From Lantana camara (taxonomy: Eukaryota > Streptophyta > Magnoliopsida > Lamiales > Verbenaceae): DNA of 64,000 bases. The stretch spans positions 59,179,501 through 59,243,500 of the forward strand of contig CM074862.1 in assembly GCA_037501455.1 (NCBI GenBank). The letters run 5' to 3'. The position numbers and the translations under genes are program-made. Below are positions 33,689 through 43,368 of the stretch, in pieces. Below the pieces are notes generated by a model, which saw nothing but the letters and a program-made list of their open reading frames with translations, was not told where the DNA came from and did not search any database. Within the stretch, counting starts at the first letter, position 1. Each line of letters begins with the position of its first letter.

Positions 33689-35650
33689 TGTTAGGAATAG
33701 TGCCCTAAGAGCCGATTGTATATCCGCTTTGTGCTTTTCCTTATTGTAATCACAGACAATCTTTGAATAAAATAACGAATTGAGGCAACACTTCTTTATA
33801 TGCTCTTATTTGGTATGCGTTTACTTTAGCTGTGCATGTATGAGAACTCCCCTAATCCTGATGACTTTAAGACTCTACCATTTAGGTGAAATGGTTCATG
33901 AAACGAGCCCTATATCACATAAGTCATGATTAGTAAAATACTCCAAGCCGATGAGCCCTACAGACAGTGGGAGTGTCAACCTGACTCCTCTAAGGCTTGC
34001 TTGTGGGATCACGCCCTTAAGAAGGACCACCTTGTCTCATGGAGGTGCAAAGTGTATAGTTGATACGTGCGTGATACATGAGGGTGCTTACTTTAATAAG
34101 TAAGTTCACTGAGGTGCCCCGTGTGAGAACATTCCTAAATGGGAAAGGAAGTTTCTATTTCAGGAAATGGAAACTTCCAGATTAGGAAATATCTCACGAG
34201 TCATTGATGTGATTAATTGATCCTTAGACTTGAGGTTCCTTGTCACTTTATGAGTTAACTCTGTAGTCTTAGGTATAAGCTTTAAAGGGTGTCGCCTTAG
34301 ACAACTGATTCAAGGCTTATGCTGGGGCTGCACAAGTGATTCATGAAAGTGAATGAGAATCAAGAAAGGACCTGAACTTGCATTTGCAAGGTGATCTCTT
34401 ATTGTGTAAGTCATTCATATGCCATATGGAGTCCTTGGCCAAGGCAGTAGATCAAGACATCAAGAAAAGGGTTTCTTGGATTGAGATCAAATGGATATGA
34501 AATGCACTTAACTTTAAGACCGGATTATTAGGGTTCTGATTATTCCCTTACCCTAGATCTTGGTTGAGAGATAGTAAGTAGGAGGATTGTATCTCGCATG
34601 AATCAATGACTTAAAGGTTCTGTCGAATCCGAACATTCCAATTCAGCTAGGGGTTAAACACCTGTTGCTAGACTATGGTTGTTTAATCTGTGGACTGATT
34701 AATTAATTAGTGAATTAATTAATTAGGGTCACTGCTAATTGAATTGAGAACCTAGAGGGTCACACACAACAACTTGGTTACATGAGTTGAGGCTTTAAAA
34801 TGATTAAACGAGTTAATCGGGCCAAGAGGGTTCCACACGTGTGAAATCACACGTGTGGCTCACGTGAGTGATACGTGTCACTGTGACACGTGTCACACAC
34901 GTGTGAATATATATATATATATTATATATATATATATTAAATAATTAAATGTGTTAATTATTTAATAGACTTTGGTTTAATTTTGAATTAAAAAGAAAGT
35001 CTTATTTTGGAGAAAATAATCTAGTTAATTAATTACGAATTAATTAATTAGATAAAAATAAGTTATTTATTTTATAATAAATAAAGTATAAAATTATCCA
35101 AAAATAGTTTGGATATTTTTAGCTCTCTTAAAAGTTGACTTGAATTAGAATTCAAAGTCAAAGTTGGAAAATACTTGATGATCAAGTAATAGGAGAGAGA
35201 GGAACCAAATCCTTGTCCAACAAGGAATAGGTTCGGCCGTCCCTCTCCCTTTCCTATATATAGGGGAGCTCATGCTCCCCTTTAGAGCTAATTGACAATT
35301 CTTTTGGTTCATGTGTTGAACACCTTCCTTTCTCCAAGATCAAATAAACCCTAGGTTAAGCCTAAACACTAACTAGAGAACTAGCATCCTTACTAGTTAG
35401 ATTGTAATCAAGTTGGTGGACTTTCTCTAGAGACTTCAAGTTAGAAGTTTGAAGATTCGAGCTTTACCAAGGAGAGGGGATCAAGCCGCGAGAAGAGCGT
35501 TCTTAGGTGGCTTGAAACGCTTCAAGAAAGAACAAAAGAAAAGTAAGTTTTCTGTCTCTACGAATTTGGTTACACGATTGCGAGTCCAAGGTCCTTTTGT
35601 TGGGAAAATTTTTTTAAATTCCGCTGCTTTCTGTTTCCTATTTTCCAACA
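33689..35650 (+). mobile_element. solo LTR of Copia-A family, 1962 bp
   Basis: TGTTAGGAATAGTGCC...TTTTCCAACA, flanked by gaaat at 33684-33688 and 35651-35655. It is closely similar to the LTR at 49695-51606. No PBS, PPT or coding sequence is attached, so it is a solo LTR. It retains a TATA box (35254-35264) that the copy at 49695 lacks. An AT repeat lies at about 34907-34940, preceded by CACGTGT-rich DNA (34830-34905). Confidence 0.96.
35254..35264 (+). promoter_or_regulatory. TATA box of Copia-A LTR
   Basis: CTATATATAGG in a C/T-rich context, followed by a GGGGAGC / GCTCCCC hairpin (35265-35282). It is a standard core promoter position for transcription start in the LTR. In the related LTR at 49695-51606 this stretch is replaced by a shorter sequence without TATA. 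Confidence 0.7.
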
Positions 35651-36533
35651 GAAATTGAGGTGTTTTGATCTGAGAAGTGGTAGAAAAAGTCTAAGGAGTT
35701 GAGATAAAATTTCTTGGGGGGAGAGCACGACTAGACATGAAACTTAAATTCACAGTTGTGCTCGAGGAAGATACTTCTCACAAACATGAATGACCCAATG
35801 ATAGTAACAGGAAAAGAATTAGGCGGCGTTATCAGTTTAAACCTTCAAAGTTTGAGTTTAGTTAATATACCCGGGATGAAGATCTTCATAAGGCATCGAA
35901 GGGAGTGGTTCGTTTGGAAATTTATAAGTACGTGATTCAGACAGTGAGGATGATGATACTATCAGGGAACTTTTGTTGGATTCCTAAATTAGTTTCAAGA
36001 AAGGAAAATTGGTCAAAATTTATCACCTTTAAGAAGGATGTCAACTAGTTCCAGATGACTAAATCTTCAACAAAGAATTAAACCAGTTAGTGACAATGTA
36101 TGAAGTGGGAGTTAAAGTTTAAGATTCTTGTACGGCCAAAGATAATATAATGAACCTGGTACAAAGATAAATGTTATGGTCGTAGGCGGAATAAACTAGT
36201 GCTCGGTTAATTGCAGAAGATAATTGTGAGTAAGGATCCGAACGGAATCGAGAATAGGATCAACCAAGGGTCTCACTTTCTCAGTCAAACATATACTAAA
36301 GATATGAAAGACAAATTGGGAATCAAGCCAGCTAGAGATCAGACTATCCAAATCGTAGAGTAAAGTCACAACATCAATTCCATTACTACGGTGAACGGTA
36401 CACTAAGCATCCATTTCTCGAGCATACAAGCATCGTTTACATATTTAAATTTTTTGTTATTATGTGATACCCTGGCCAGTGGGGTGTGTGTTGATTATTG
36501 TGAACCTTGCTTCTGCTTGTGTGCTTGAGTGGA

Positions 36534-36872
36534 AGGGAGATTTGATTCTCTCTAATTACGTGCCAGGAAGATGTGGATTCTCCCTGTCTATGTACTAGAA
36601 AGATGCTGGATTCTTTCTGTTTTCTGTGCACGAGAGATGCTGGATTCTCTTGTACTTAGGTATTCGAGGGATGTTGGATTCTCTTGGATTTAGGAGTTTG
36701 AGAAATGCTAGATTTTCTCAAACTAGAATGTCTGGAAGGATGTGGAATCTGACAGACTTAGGCTGAGAGACGGGGTTCTCTCAATTCTGTGCCCGAGAGA
36801 CGGGGTTCTCTCTTTTGTGTGTGCTGAGGGATGGGGTTTCGTCACTTGTGTGTTGAGAGATGGGATTCTCTC
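36534..36872 (+). repeat. LARD-II hairpin array with covarying arms
   Basis: About eleven units of roughly 28-35 bp, each an inverted repeat around a T/G-rich loop (tgctgga or cggggt). Arms: AGGGAGA/TCTCTCT (36534), CAGGAAGA/TCTCCCTG (36564, one mismatch), AGAAAGA/TCTTTCT (36597), CGAGAGA/TCTCTTG (36631), CGAGGGA/TCTCTTG (36665), AGTTTGAGAAA/TTTCTCAAACT (36695-36724, 11 bp perfect), GTCTG/CAGAC (36730-36757), TGAGAGA/TCTCTCA (36764), GAGAGA/TCTCTC (36795), TGAGGGA/TTCGTCA (36825, imperfect), GAGAGA/TCTCTC (36855). Arm changes are matched on the other side in most units, with some G-T pairs. It is homologous in place and style to 6107-6316 in LARD-I. Confidence 0.9.
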
Positions 36873-37144
36873 TTGTTTGTCTTGTTTGCGTTACAACGGG
36901 ATAGACAAAAGTTAACAAGTGACGAGGCAATGGACTAGTAGCGGTCGAACGAGTTTTGAAGTGACTAACGGCCAAGTGTTCGAGTAGATCTTCGTGATTA
37001 CCAGACTCTGAAGGGGTTGATACAAATAAGGGGAGTAAACTTCACAACCAGGGCTAGGATGCTAAGCAATTTCGGGAAATAGATCGATACATTTCAGTTT
37101 GAAACTTTGCGGTCCAACAGTAGGACCTGAGGACAGGTCCTTTT

Positions 37145-37158
37145 GAAGGAGGGAAGAT
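37145..37158 (+). other. LARD-II polypurine tract
   Basis: GAAGGAGGGAAGAT lies just before the 3' LTR, preceded by ggacaggtccttttgaagga, a context shared with Gypsy-2m (minus strand, 59309-59345). Confidence 0.85.
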
Positions 37159-40100
37159 TATAACGCCCCGCTCACCCGATAAATAAGGTACGTCACCTTC
37201 TAACCTTTTTATGTGTTTAATTATGTGATTGGTGCGTTGTGTGACCCTCTTTTGAACTCTTTTAGAGTTAGGGCCCTTTTTGTAATTTTCTTCTTTTAGG
37301 GGGTTTTTCCGGTCACTTCTCGTTCGGTAGAGATTTTGACTTCTTTGATCCCTTTAACGCGTCCGGGGCAGCGAAACGAGTCCGTAGACTCTAAGTTTGC
37401 CCAATTCTGACTTCGTTAGCCCGTTCTTTCGATCATTTTTACATACGAGGACACGAGATATATACTCGGATTTCCTCGTTTTGCGTGCCAAAATCAGATC
37501 AGCCTTCCTGCATCGTCTTCCTCCCGCGACCGATACTATTCACACAAAGTGAAGGTGTGATTTCACACACATGCCCGTTCTCCCTCGTTTCTCGACGGAA
37601 TTCGACGAACCATTAGTGGAAATTTATCAGCTCGACGAGCCCGTCACAACCGTACCAAGATCGTGGCCAACCGAAGATCGACGGCGGCGCATCGGCGGCC
37701 TGAAGGTGGTGGGTGGCGCCACCACTTCGTCGCCTGCGATCCGGCGACTTGCGCCAGCTAATCTCTACCCTACCCTACTTTTTTTACCCTACCCGTTCCA
37801 TTTCCGACCTCAAATCAAGCAACCGGTAATCGGAGATGGCTGAATCGACGGTGGCGCAACGGCGGTACTTCGGCGGCGATGTGGGCCCTTTTCCCGGTAG
37901 ATTTTGGTGGTGGAGCCTTTACAAAAGTTGCTTAGAACGATGTAAACTAGCGGATTGCGTTGGCCCCGACGCGAGAACCGGCCGACGGTGGTGGACCGGT
38001 GGTGGACCGGCCTGGACCGGCGGCTTCTGTCTCCGGTGATTTTTCCGGCGATTTGACTTGGGGCTTTCGTAGGGCTCATTACAAGATTTCCAACGGTATG
38101 CTCGGATTTCATTTTCGTTTTACGGTTTACATTTAATTTCAGTTTTCGTCCTTGGAATTTGGTTCGGTTTTTCATCAACGAAGTCCGGTGTGTTTGGTAT
38201 TTTCTAAAATTGGTTGAGGGCTTTTGTCAAGCAGGTCGAGGCGTACGTTTCTGTCCTTCCGGGGATTTTTCCGACCACCGGAGGCGGTGTTCCGGTGGCG
38301 GCCGGTGGCTGTTCGGCCGGCTACGGTAGCGGCATTCCGGTGACTTTCGGATAAAAGGTCCCCTTCGTTGTGGTGAGTCCAACGCCACTTTTCGTTCGTC
38401 AATCGGATACCCTGTTGATTTGTTGTGATTTATTTTGTGTATTTCTATTTATTTGAAATTAATTGTTTTAATTGCAATGAATTGTCAATTGCTTGATTTG
38501 TCGATCAATATGAATTCCAATGTGTACGAAAGCATGTATTAAATGAACTATGATATATGTTGATGCTTTGATTTGCAATTTGAACTCCGATATGCCGTAT
38601 TTGAGCTATTTGTCTAACTTGAAGGGGTGTATGTGTAATTTTGTAAACAATATGAATATTGTTTGATTTAATTAGGTAACCTTGTTAATTGAATCCATTT
38701 AGTGATATATGAATTGAGTATGCCAATGTGTGAATTATATAAAATTGATATAGTTGGAATTGATATGTGACTTTGTGAGATTTAAGTGATTTGAATGTCT
38801 CTATTTTGTCTATTTTATAATTGTAAACTTGATATACTTGAGTTATAAAGGTTATATGAAGTCATGACTTGATTTGCTATGAATTATGAAAGATATGAAA
38901 TGATTGGGCTTGAAACCCTCATGTATGGAATGTACTTGAACGAATTACTTGATTATGTAACTCCATAACATCATTTTACTTCTTATACCTCTCATATCAT
39001 GTGTTTAGCATTGCCGTGCATCTATGTGGTTTCATATTGAGTCAATTCTCACAAGTACACATTGTTCCTTCTCTTGTACAGTTTGTTTCCAGGGCGGAAA
39101 CTTCCAAATTGAATAGGCACCCGTATTGCTCTTGTTTCTTGTCTCGTGGTATTCCAGGTGAGGGTGTTTTCGTTCTAGTTACATATCAATCCCTACAACC
39201 CTTATGTGATAAGTTTTGGGCCAAAAACCTTATATATATATATATACATATACCATTTTCAAAGTGGAGTCATCGAGTAAATTATTATCGAGTAACCCTT
39301 TTCTAATAAATGATGGATATGTTATGTTTCTCATGAATCAAATGTTTTGGCGAGAAAAGAAAGAATGAATATTATGCACTGAATGGGGCCCAGGGGCTTG
39401 GTGTGAGTGGGGACCCGAGGAGGCAAGGGCTGACGGTAAACCCTCACACTAGTCCCACTAATGAACGGCGGTACTGGACCTCGTCAGGAGATTGGCAGGG
39501 AAAGGGAGCTGAGTGCCATCTGGGGAGTCATGTAACCCCTTTTGGTCAATGATTGGGTGGTCGGGCCTTGCAAACCCACCACCAACCCGGAGGAAGAAGG
39601 TTGGAACTTATTTATGATTATGATTATGATTATGACTATGATTATGTTATGATTGATAGGCACTGTGCAGGAAGGCCGGGACACGGATTGCCCAAACGAA
39701 TATGTTTAGGACATGATATGTGATCTGTGTGTATTATGATATATTTCATGATCACCTATTTAATGTATTAATGATATTTCTTGTACACGGTCGGAGTTTG
39801 GTTGGAGATTGTGCACGCTCACTCGTCGAGCCTTATTGATTATGTATGAATTATGAACTTAATGAATTTAATATGAATTAGTCGTAAAGTTCGAGCATTG
39901 CTTACTTAATTTCTAGCCCTTCGAGGGAACTAACTTCAAATAAAACTTTGCTCGGGATTTATGGGTTGCATGCGCATGTTTCTATATATGTATCGCTCCT
40001 GCTTACTCAGTCTTCTAGAGACAGCCCCCTTTTTCCCACTTTTCCAGTTTCTTTTGCAGGTGTTGGCTACTAGGCGGAGTTAGAGTGTCGAGTCATTGTT

Positions 40101-40528
40101 CTAGTCTCACTCATTTATACTCACTGCATACTATATTATTGATTTATTATTGCTGGCCGGTGTGCCCTTATTGAATTGATATTATTTCGGGACAGGTTAG
40201 GACATGTTTTTGAGCCAGTTGAACCCGTTGTTATGTTGTTTCCTTGTATTGATTCGGGACAGGTTAGGACAGGTGTACTGATTAGTGGAACCCGTATTTA
40301 TATTCGTATGGGATTTCATTTATTTCATGGATATTACATATATGATTTCCTTGCTTCCGCATTTTGGTTATTGTTGATTGTCCCAGGGTTAACTTCCGCC
40401 TAGTCAGGACTGTTCTTTTGATTGTCACCCGTTCGCTGTGAGTCCGATTCATGTATGGATTGTCTATTTCATATTTGGATTAGACTCACGGTGCGGGGGA
40501 TGTGGTGCCTATCGTTCCGGGTGCTACA
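37159..40528 (+). mobile_element. LARD-II 3' LTR, 3370 bp
   Basis: Starts TATAACGCCCC (the usual TG has become TA) and ends CGGGTGCTACA, followed by gtaga (40529-40533), the right copy of the target duplication. Landmarks: GC-rich part 37570-38360; donor-like GTG/GTGAGT at about 38373; acceptor-like TTGTACAG ending 39081; 76-nt segment; CAG/GTGAGG at 39157/39158; TATA repeat 39232-39248; structured block 39390-39540; tatgat repeat 39613-39655; TTTTGCAG ending 40059, then CTAGGCGGAG; terminal GCGGGGGATGTGG. No coding evidence. Confidence 0.95.
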
Positions 40529-40978
40529 GTAGAGGAGTACCAAAAAGAAATGGAGATGACCATGATTAGGGCAAATGTGGAGGAAGACCGAGAGGCAACT
40601 ATGGCTCGGTTCATATGTGGTCTCAACCGAGAGATTGCAAACATAGTGGAGCTTCATCACTATGTTGAACTTGATGAAGTGGTTCATATGGCTATCAAAG
40701 TTGAAAGGCAACTCAAGAAGGGGCGTACGGTTACTAAACGTGATGAACAAAACCCTTCTAAAGCTAAGTGGATTTCTACTTCAAAAGCACCCGAAAAACA
40801 GCCCAAACCTAAGGAGGATCCACCCGTGGCTAAGGGATCATTTGAGAAAGGTAATACTTCTACTCAACGCTCTCGTGATATTAAATGTTTCAAGTGTCAT
40901 GGATCAGGTCATATTATGTCCCAATGTCCAAATAAGAAGGCCATGATCATGTTGGATAATGGAGAGATTGAAACTTAA
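40529..40978 (+). pseudogene. CRM-like gag, C-terminal part
   Basis: Continues the frame cut at 13818 (40529-40533 is the gtaga duplication). It encodes EMEMTMIRANVEED..., the end of the Gag core, a Lys/Pro-rich linker and one zinc knuckle CFKCHGSGHIMSQC of the C-X2-C-X4-H-X4-C type for RNA binding. Stop TAA at 40976-40978. This part is undamaged, but the N-terminal half has stops. Confidence 0.92.
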
Positions 40979-41089
40979 AGTGAGGGCCATGAAGTAGACC
41001 ATGATTCACCGGATGAGGAGAGTGATGTTGAGCATGCAGTTGTAGGGCAAAGTTTGGTGATACTTAGGGCTTTACACATGCAAACCCTA

Positions 41090-41551
41090 GAGGACAAGGA
41101 TGAGCAGCAATGAGAGAACATCTTTTACACTCGGTGTCATGTTAGGGAACGAGTGTGTGGATTGATCATTGATGGAGGGAGTTGTGTGAATGTTGCTAGC
41201 AAATTGTTGGTAGAGAGGTTCGGACTCAAAACCTTGAAGCATCCGAAACCATACAAGCTCCAATGGCTCAATGAACTTGGTGAGTTGAAGGTAACAAAAC
41301 AAGTTCTCAATTCTTTTTCCATTGGTAAATACACGGATGAAGTACTTTGTGATGTGGTACCTATGCATGCCGGACATATTTTGCTTGGGAGACCGTGGCA
41401 ATTTGATAGGAGGACATTGCATGATGGATACAAAAACAAGTATAGTTTTACCAAAGATGGCCGAAACATCATTTTGGCACCTCTACCACCCAATCAAATG
41501 TACAAAGAACAATGTCAATTGAAAGAGTCTATTTCAGCCTCTTCTAAATGA
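41090..41551 (+). pseudogene. CRM-like aspartic protease region
   Basis: Encodes GLIIDGGSCVNVAS and later GHILLGRPWQFDRR, the two hallmarks of the retropepsin of this gypsy group: catalytic Asp in D-G-G and the hydrophobic-GRPW block. A TGA (about 41111) precedes ENIFYTRC where this group normally has Arg, again fitting CGA to TGA. The frame ends at 41551. It would cleave the polyprotein in the particle. Confidence 0.85.
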
Positions 41552-41564
41552 AATGATTGTAATA

Positions 41565-41700
41565 GTGAATGTGAAAAAGAAGGAGAAAAAAAAGTAGTTG
41601 AAAAGAAAGAATGTGAGAAGGGAGGAAAAAAAGAAGTTGAAAAGAAAGAAAGTGAAAAAGGAGGAAAAAAAGAAGTTGAAAAGAAAGAAAAGAAGAAAAT
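41565..41700 (+). repeat. Lys/Glu-rich tandem repeat between protease and RT
   Basis: Purine-rich units of about 39 bp (gaaaaaggaggaaaaaaaga followed by agttgaaaagaaagaaag) repeated two to three times. They encode a K/E-rich linker. A charged linker at this place is usual in this gypsy group; its length varies by slippage. Confidence 0.8.
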
Positions 41701-42120
41701 GAGTTTCCTCACAAAAGAAAAAGAAATTGAGAGTGTTTTTAAAAAAGGAAAGTTGGTGATGATAATGATGTATAAGAAGACCTTCTTATCTTCTAATGAC
41801 ACCCCTCCCCTACCTAGTATTGCTTCCTCTCTTTTGCAGGAGTTCAAAGATGTGTTTCCGGAGGAAATTCCACCCGGATTGCCTCCAATTCGTGGGATAT
41901 AGCACCAAATTGACCTAATTCCAGGGGCTGCAATTCCAAATCGACCAGCCTATAGAAGCACCCCTCAAGAAGCTAAGGAACTCCAAAAACAAGTCGAGGA
42001 ATTGCTTGAGAAAGGGTACGTACGTGAGAGTATGAGTCCATGTGCTGTTCCGGTTCTTTTGGTGCTTAAAAAGGATGGTACTTGGCGAATGTGCGTGGAT
42101 TGTAGGGCTGTTTTTAAAAC
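41701..42120 (+). pseudogene. CRM-like RT N-terminal fragment, deletion end
   Basis: Encodes [63 protein letters not shown] and [17 protein letters not shown], the RT start of a gypsy element. A TAG follows GI. Sequence identity stops after CRAV near 42105; the palm with the catalytic box, the whole of RNase H and most of integrase are missing. This is an internal deletion of about 2.5 kb judged from the family's usual length. Confidence 0.88.
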
Positions 42121-42159
42121 ATATTCAAAGAATTAGGTTGAATTTATTCCGTTTGTTGA

Positions 42160-42868
42160 ATTTTCTTGTAATCGTTCAATACATTTTTCTACTTCCTTTT
42201 CACCTTTTGAAGTTGTATATGGATTTAACCCTTTAACCCCTCTCGATTTACTTCCTTTACCTATGAATGAGCTTGTGAGTTTAAATGGAAAAGAGAAGGC
42301 TGAACGAGTGAAGAAAATGCATGAAGATGCACGGCTTCATATCCTCAAGAGAAACAATCAAGCTATGATCCCTGCTAACAAGGGACGAAGGAAGGTTGTT
42401 TTCAAGAAAGGTGATTTAGTCTGGGTACATATTAGGAAGGAGAGATTCAATAACCAACGGAAGTCCAAGCTTGATCCAAGGGGAGATGGACCATTCAAAG
42501 TGTTGGAAAGGATTAATGATAATGCATACAAGATTGATCTTCCGGGTAAGTATAGTTTAAGTGCAACTTTCAATGTGGCTGATTTAACTCCTTTTTATGC
42601 AGATTTTGATTCGAGGTCGAATCCTTTTCAAGAAGGGGAGGATGATGTGAATCATAAAACAAGGCCACACTTTGATCCAAATGATGATATGATCACAACT
42701 CAAAATGAACCAAGTTATGTTGGACCTATCACAAGGTCACGGTCCAAAAGAATGCAAGAGGAAGTTCAATCTCTTTTGATCCAAATAACTCAAGAAGAGC
42801 CCCAAGAAGACAAGTATTCAGCTGGATCCAATCCACCTTGTTTCAATGTCTTAGTGATCGAATTTTAA
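42160..42868 (+). pseudogene. CRM-like integrase C-terminus, tail encoded by the 3' LTR
   Basis: After the deletion join, SPFEVVYGFNPLTPLDLLPLP and the long open part from 42263 encode the end of integrase: GDLVWVHIRKERF, PRGDGPFKVLERINDNAYKIDLPG (GPY/F-like), SATFNVADLTPF, NPFQEGEDD, then the tail with VGPITRSRSKRMQEEVQSLL. The LTR begins at 42643, so about 75 residues are encoded inside the 3' LTR, with stop TAA at 42866-42868. Extension of the polyprotein into the 3' LTR is a known trait of the CRM chromovirus clade; clade assignment here is by resemblance only and a Reina-like group is possible. Confidence 0.85.
42630..42642 (+). other. CRM-like polypurine tract
   Basis: AAGAAGGGGAGGA lies directly before the 3' LTR; it also codes for QEGED in the polyprotein. 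Confidence 0.85.
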
Positions 42869-43368
42869 GCCCAAATTGTGTTAAGCTTATTGTAATTTGG
42901 CCCTGAACTATTATATTATACTTTGGGCCATCTTTTTATTTATTTTCCATGCATTTAGATTAGGTTAAGCCCCTTTTTATTCAGCCTACAAGGAAGGTGA
43001 CGGGATTAGCTTGTCTCTTTGAATTCTGAATTGTCTCTCAGAATTCCCATGCATGCATCTTTATATTTCAGTCTTGTATTTCGTTTTTTCAGTCAACTCT
43101 TAATGAATTTGTGATTCAAGTGAGTTCAACTCTCTAATTCTTGGCTAAACGTCATTAGGGTTTCAAACCCTCCACCGGATAATGTCATTTCCCGACTCAT
43201 TATAGTCGACGGGGTGCATTACTTTTCAAATCTGATAGTGTTTGGTTCCTTGCTCATTATAGCAAACGGGTCGCACTCCTCAATTTTAACCTTGAAGTGG
43301 ACGATCGAAATTCAAGAACTCCAAATATTGGTATAGGGTTTCACGGCAAGTACGTGGAGTTCGTATCA
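42643..43368 (+). mobile_element. CRM-like 3' LTR, 726 bp
   Basis: TGATGTGAATCAT...GTTCGTATCA, then duplication aataa (43369-43373) and the Gypsy-1m RT. Its first 226 bp are coding (see 42160-42868). About 15 substitutions separate it from the 5' LTR; one changes the tail from VGPITR to VRPITR in the 5' copy. Confidence 0.96.

Larger units (their letters stand above)
27701..37158 (+). mobile_element. LARD-II internal region with two nested solo LTRs
   Basis: PBS at 27709-27720 and PPT at about 37145-37158 delimit it. Without the two insertions (28930-33112 and 33689-35655) it is about 3.3 kb, close to the 3.47 kb of LARD-I, and patches are homologous in the same order. No gag-pol enzymes are recognisable. 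Contents: a small conserved frame (within 28551-28802), the segment with gcacgtgcatcat and taacccgacatgcatt shared with LARD-I (33240-33430), and the hairpin array 36534-36872. The rest is unremarkable A/G-rich DNA. This is a non-autonomous, LARD-type element. Confidence 0.85.
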
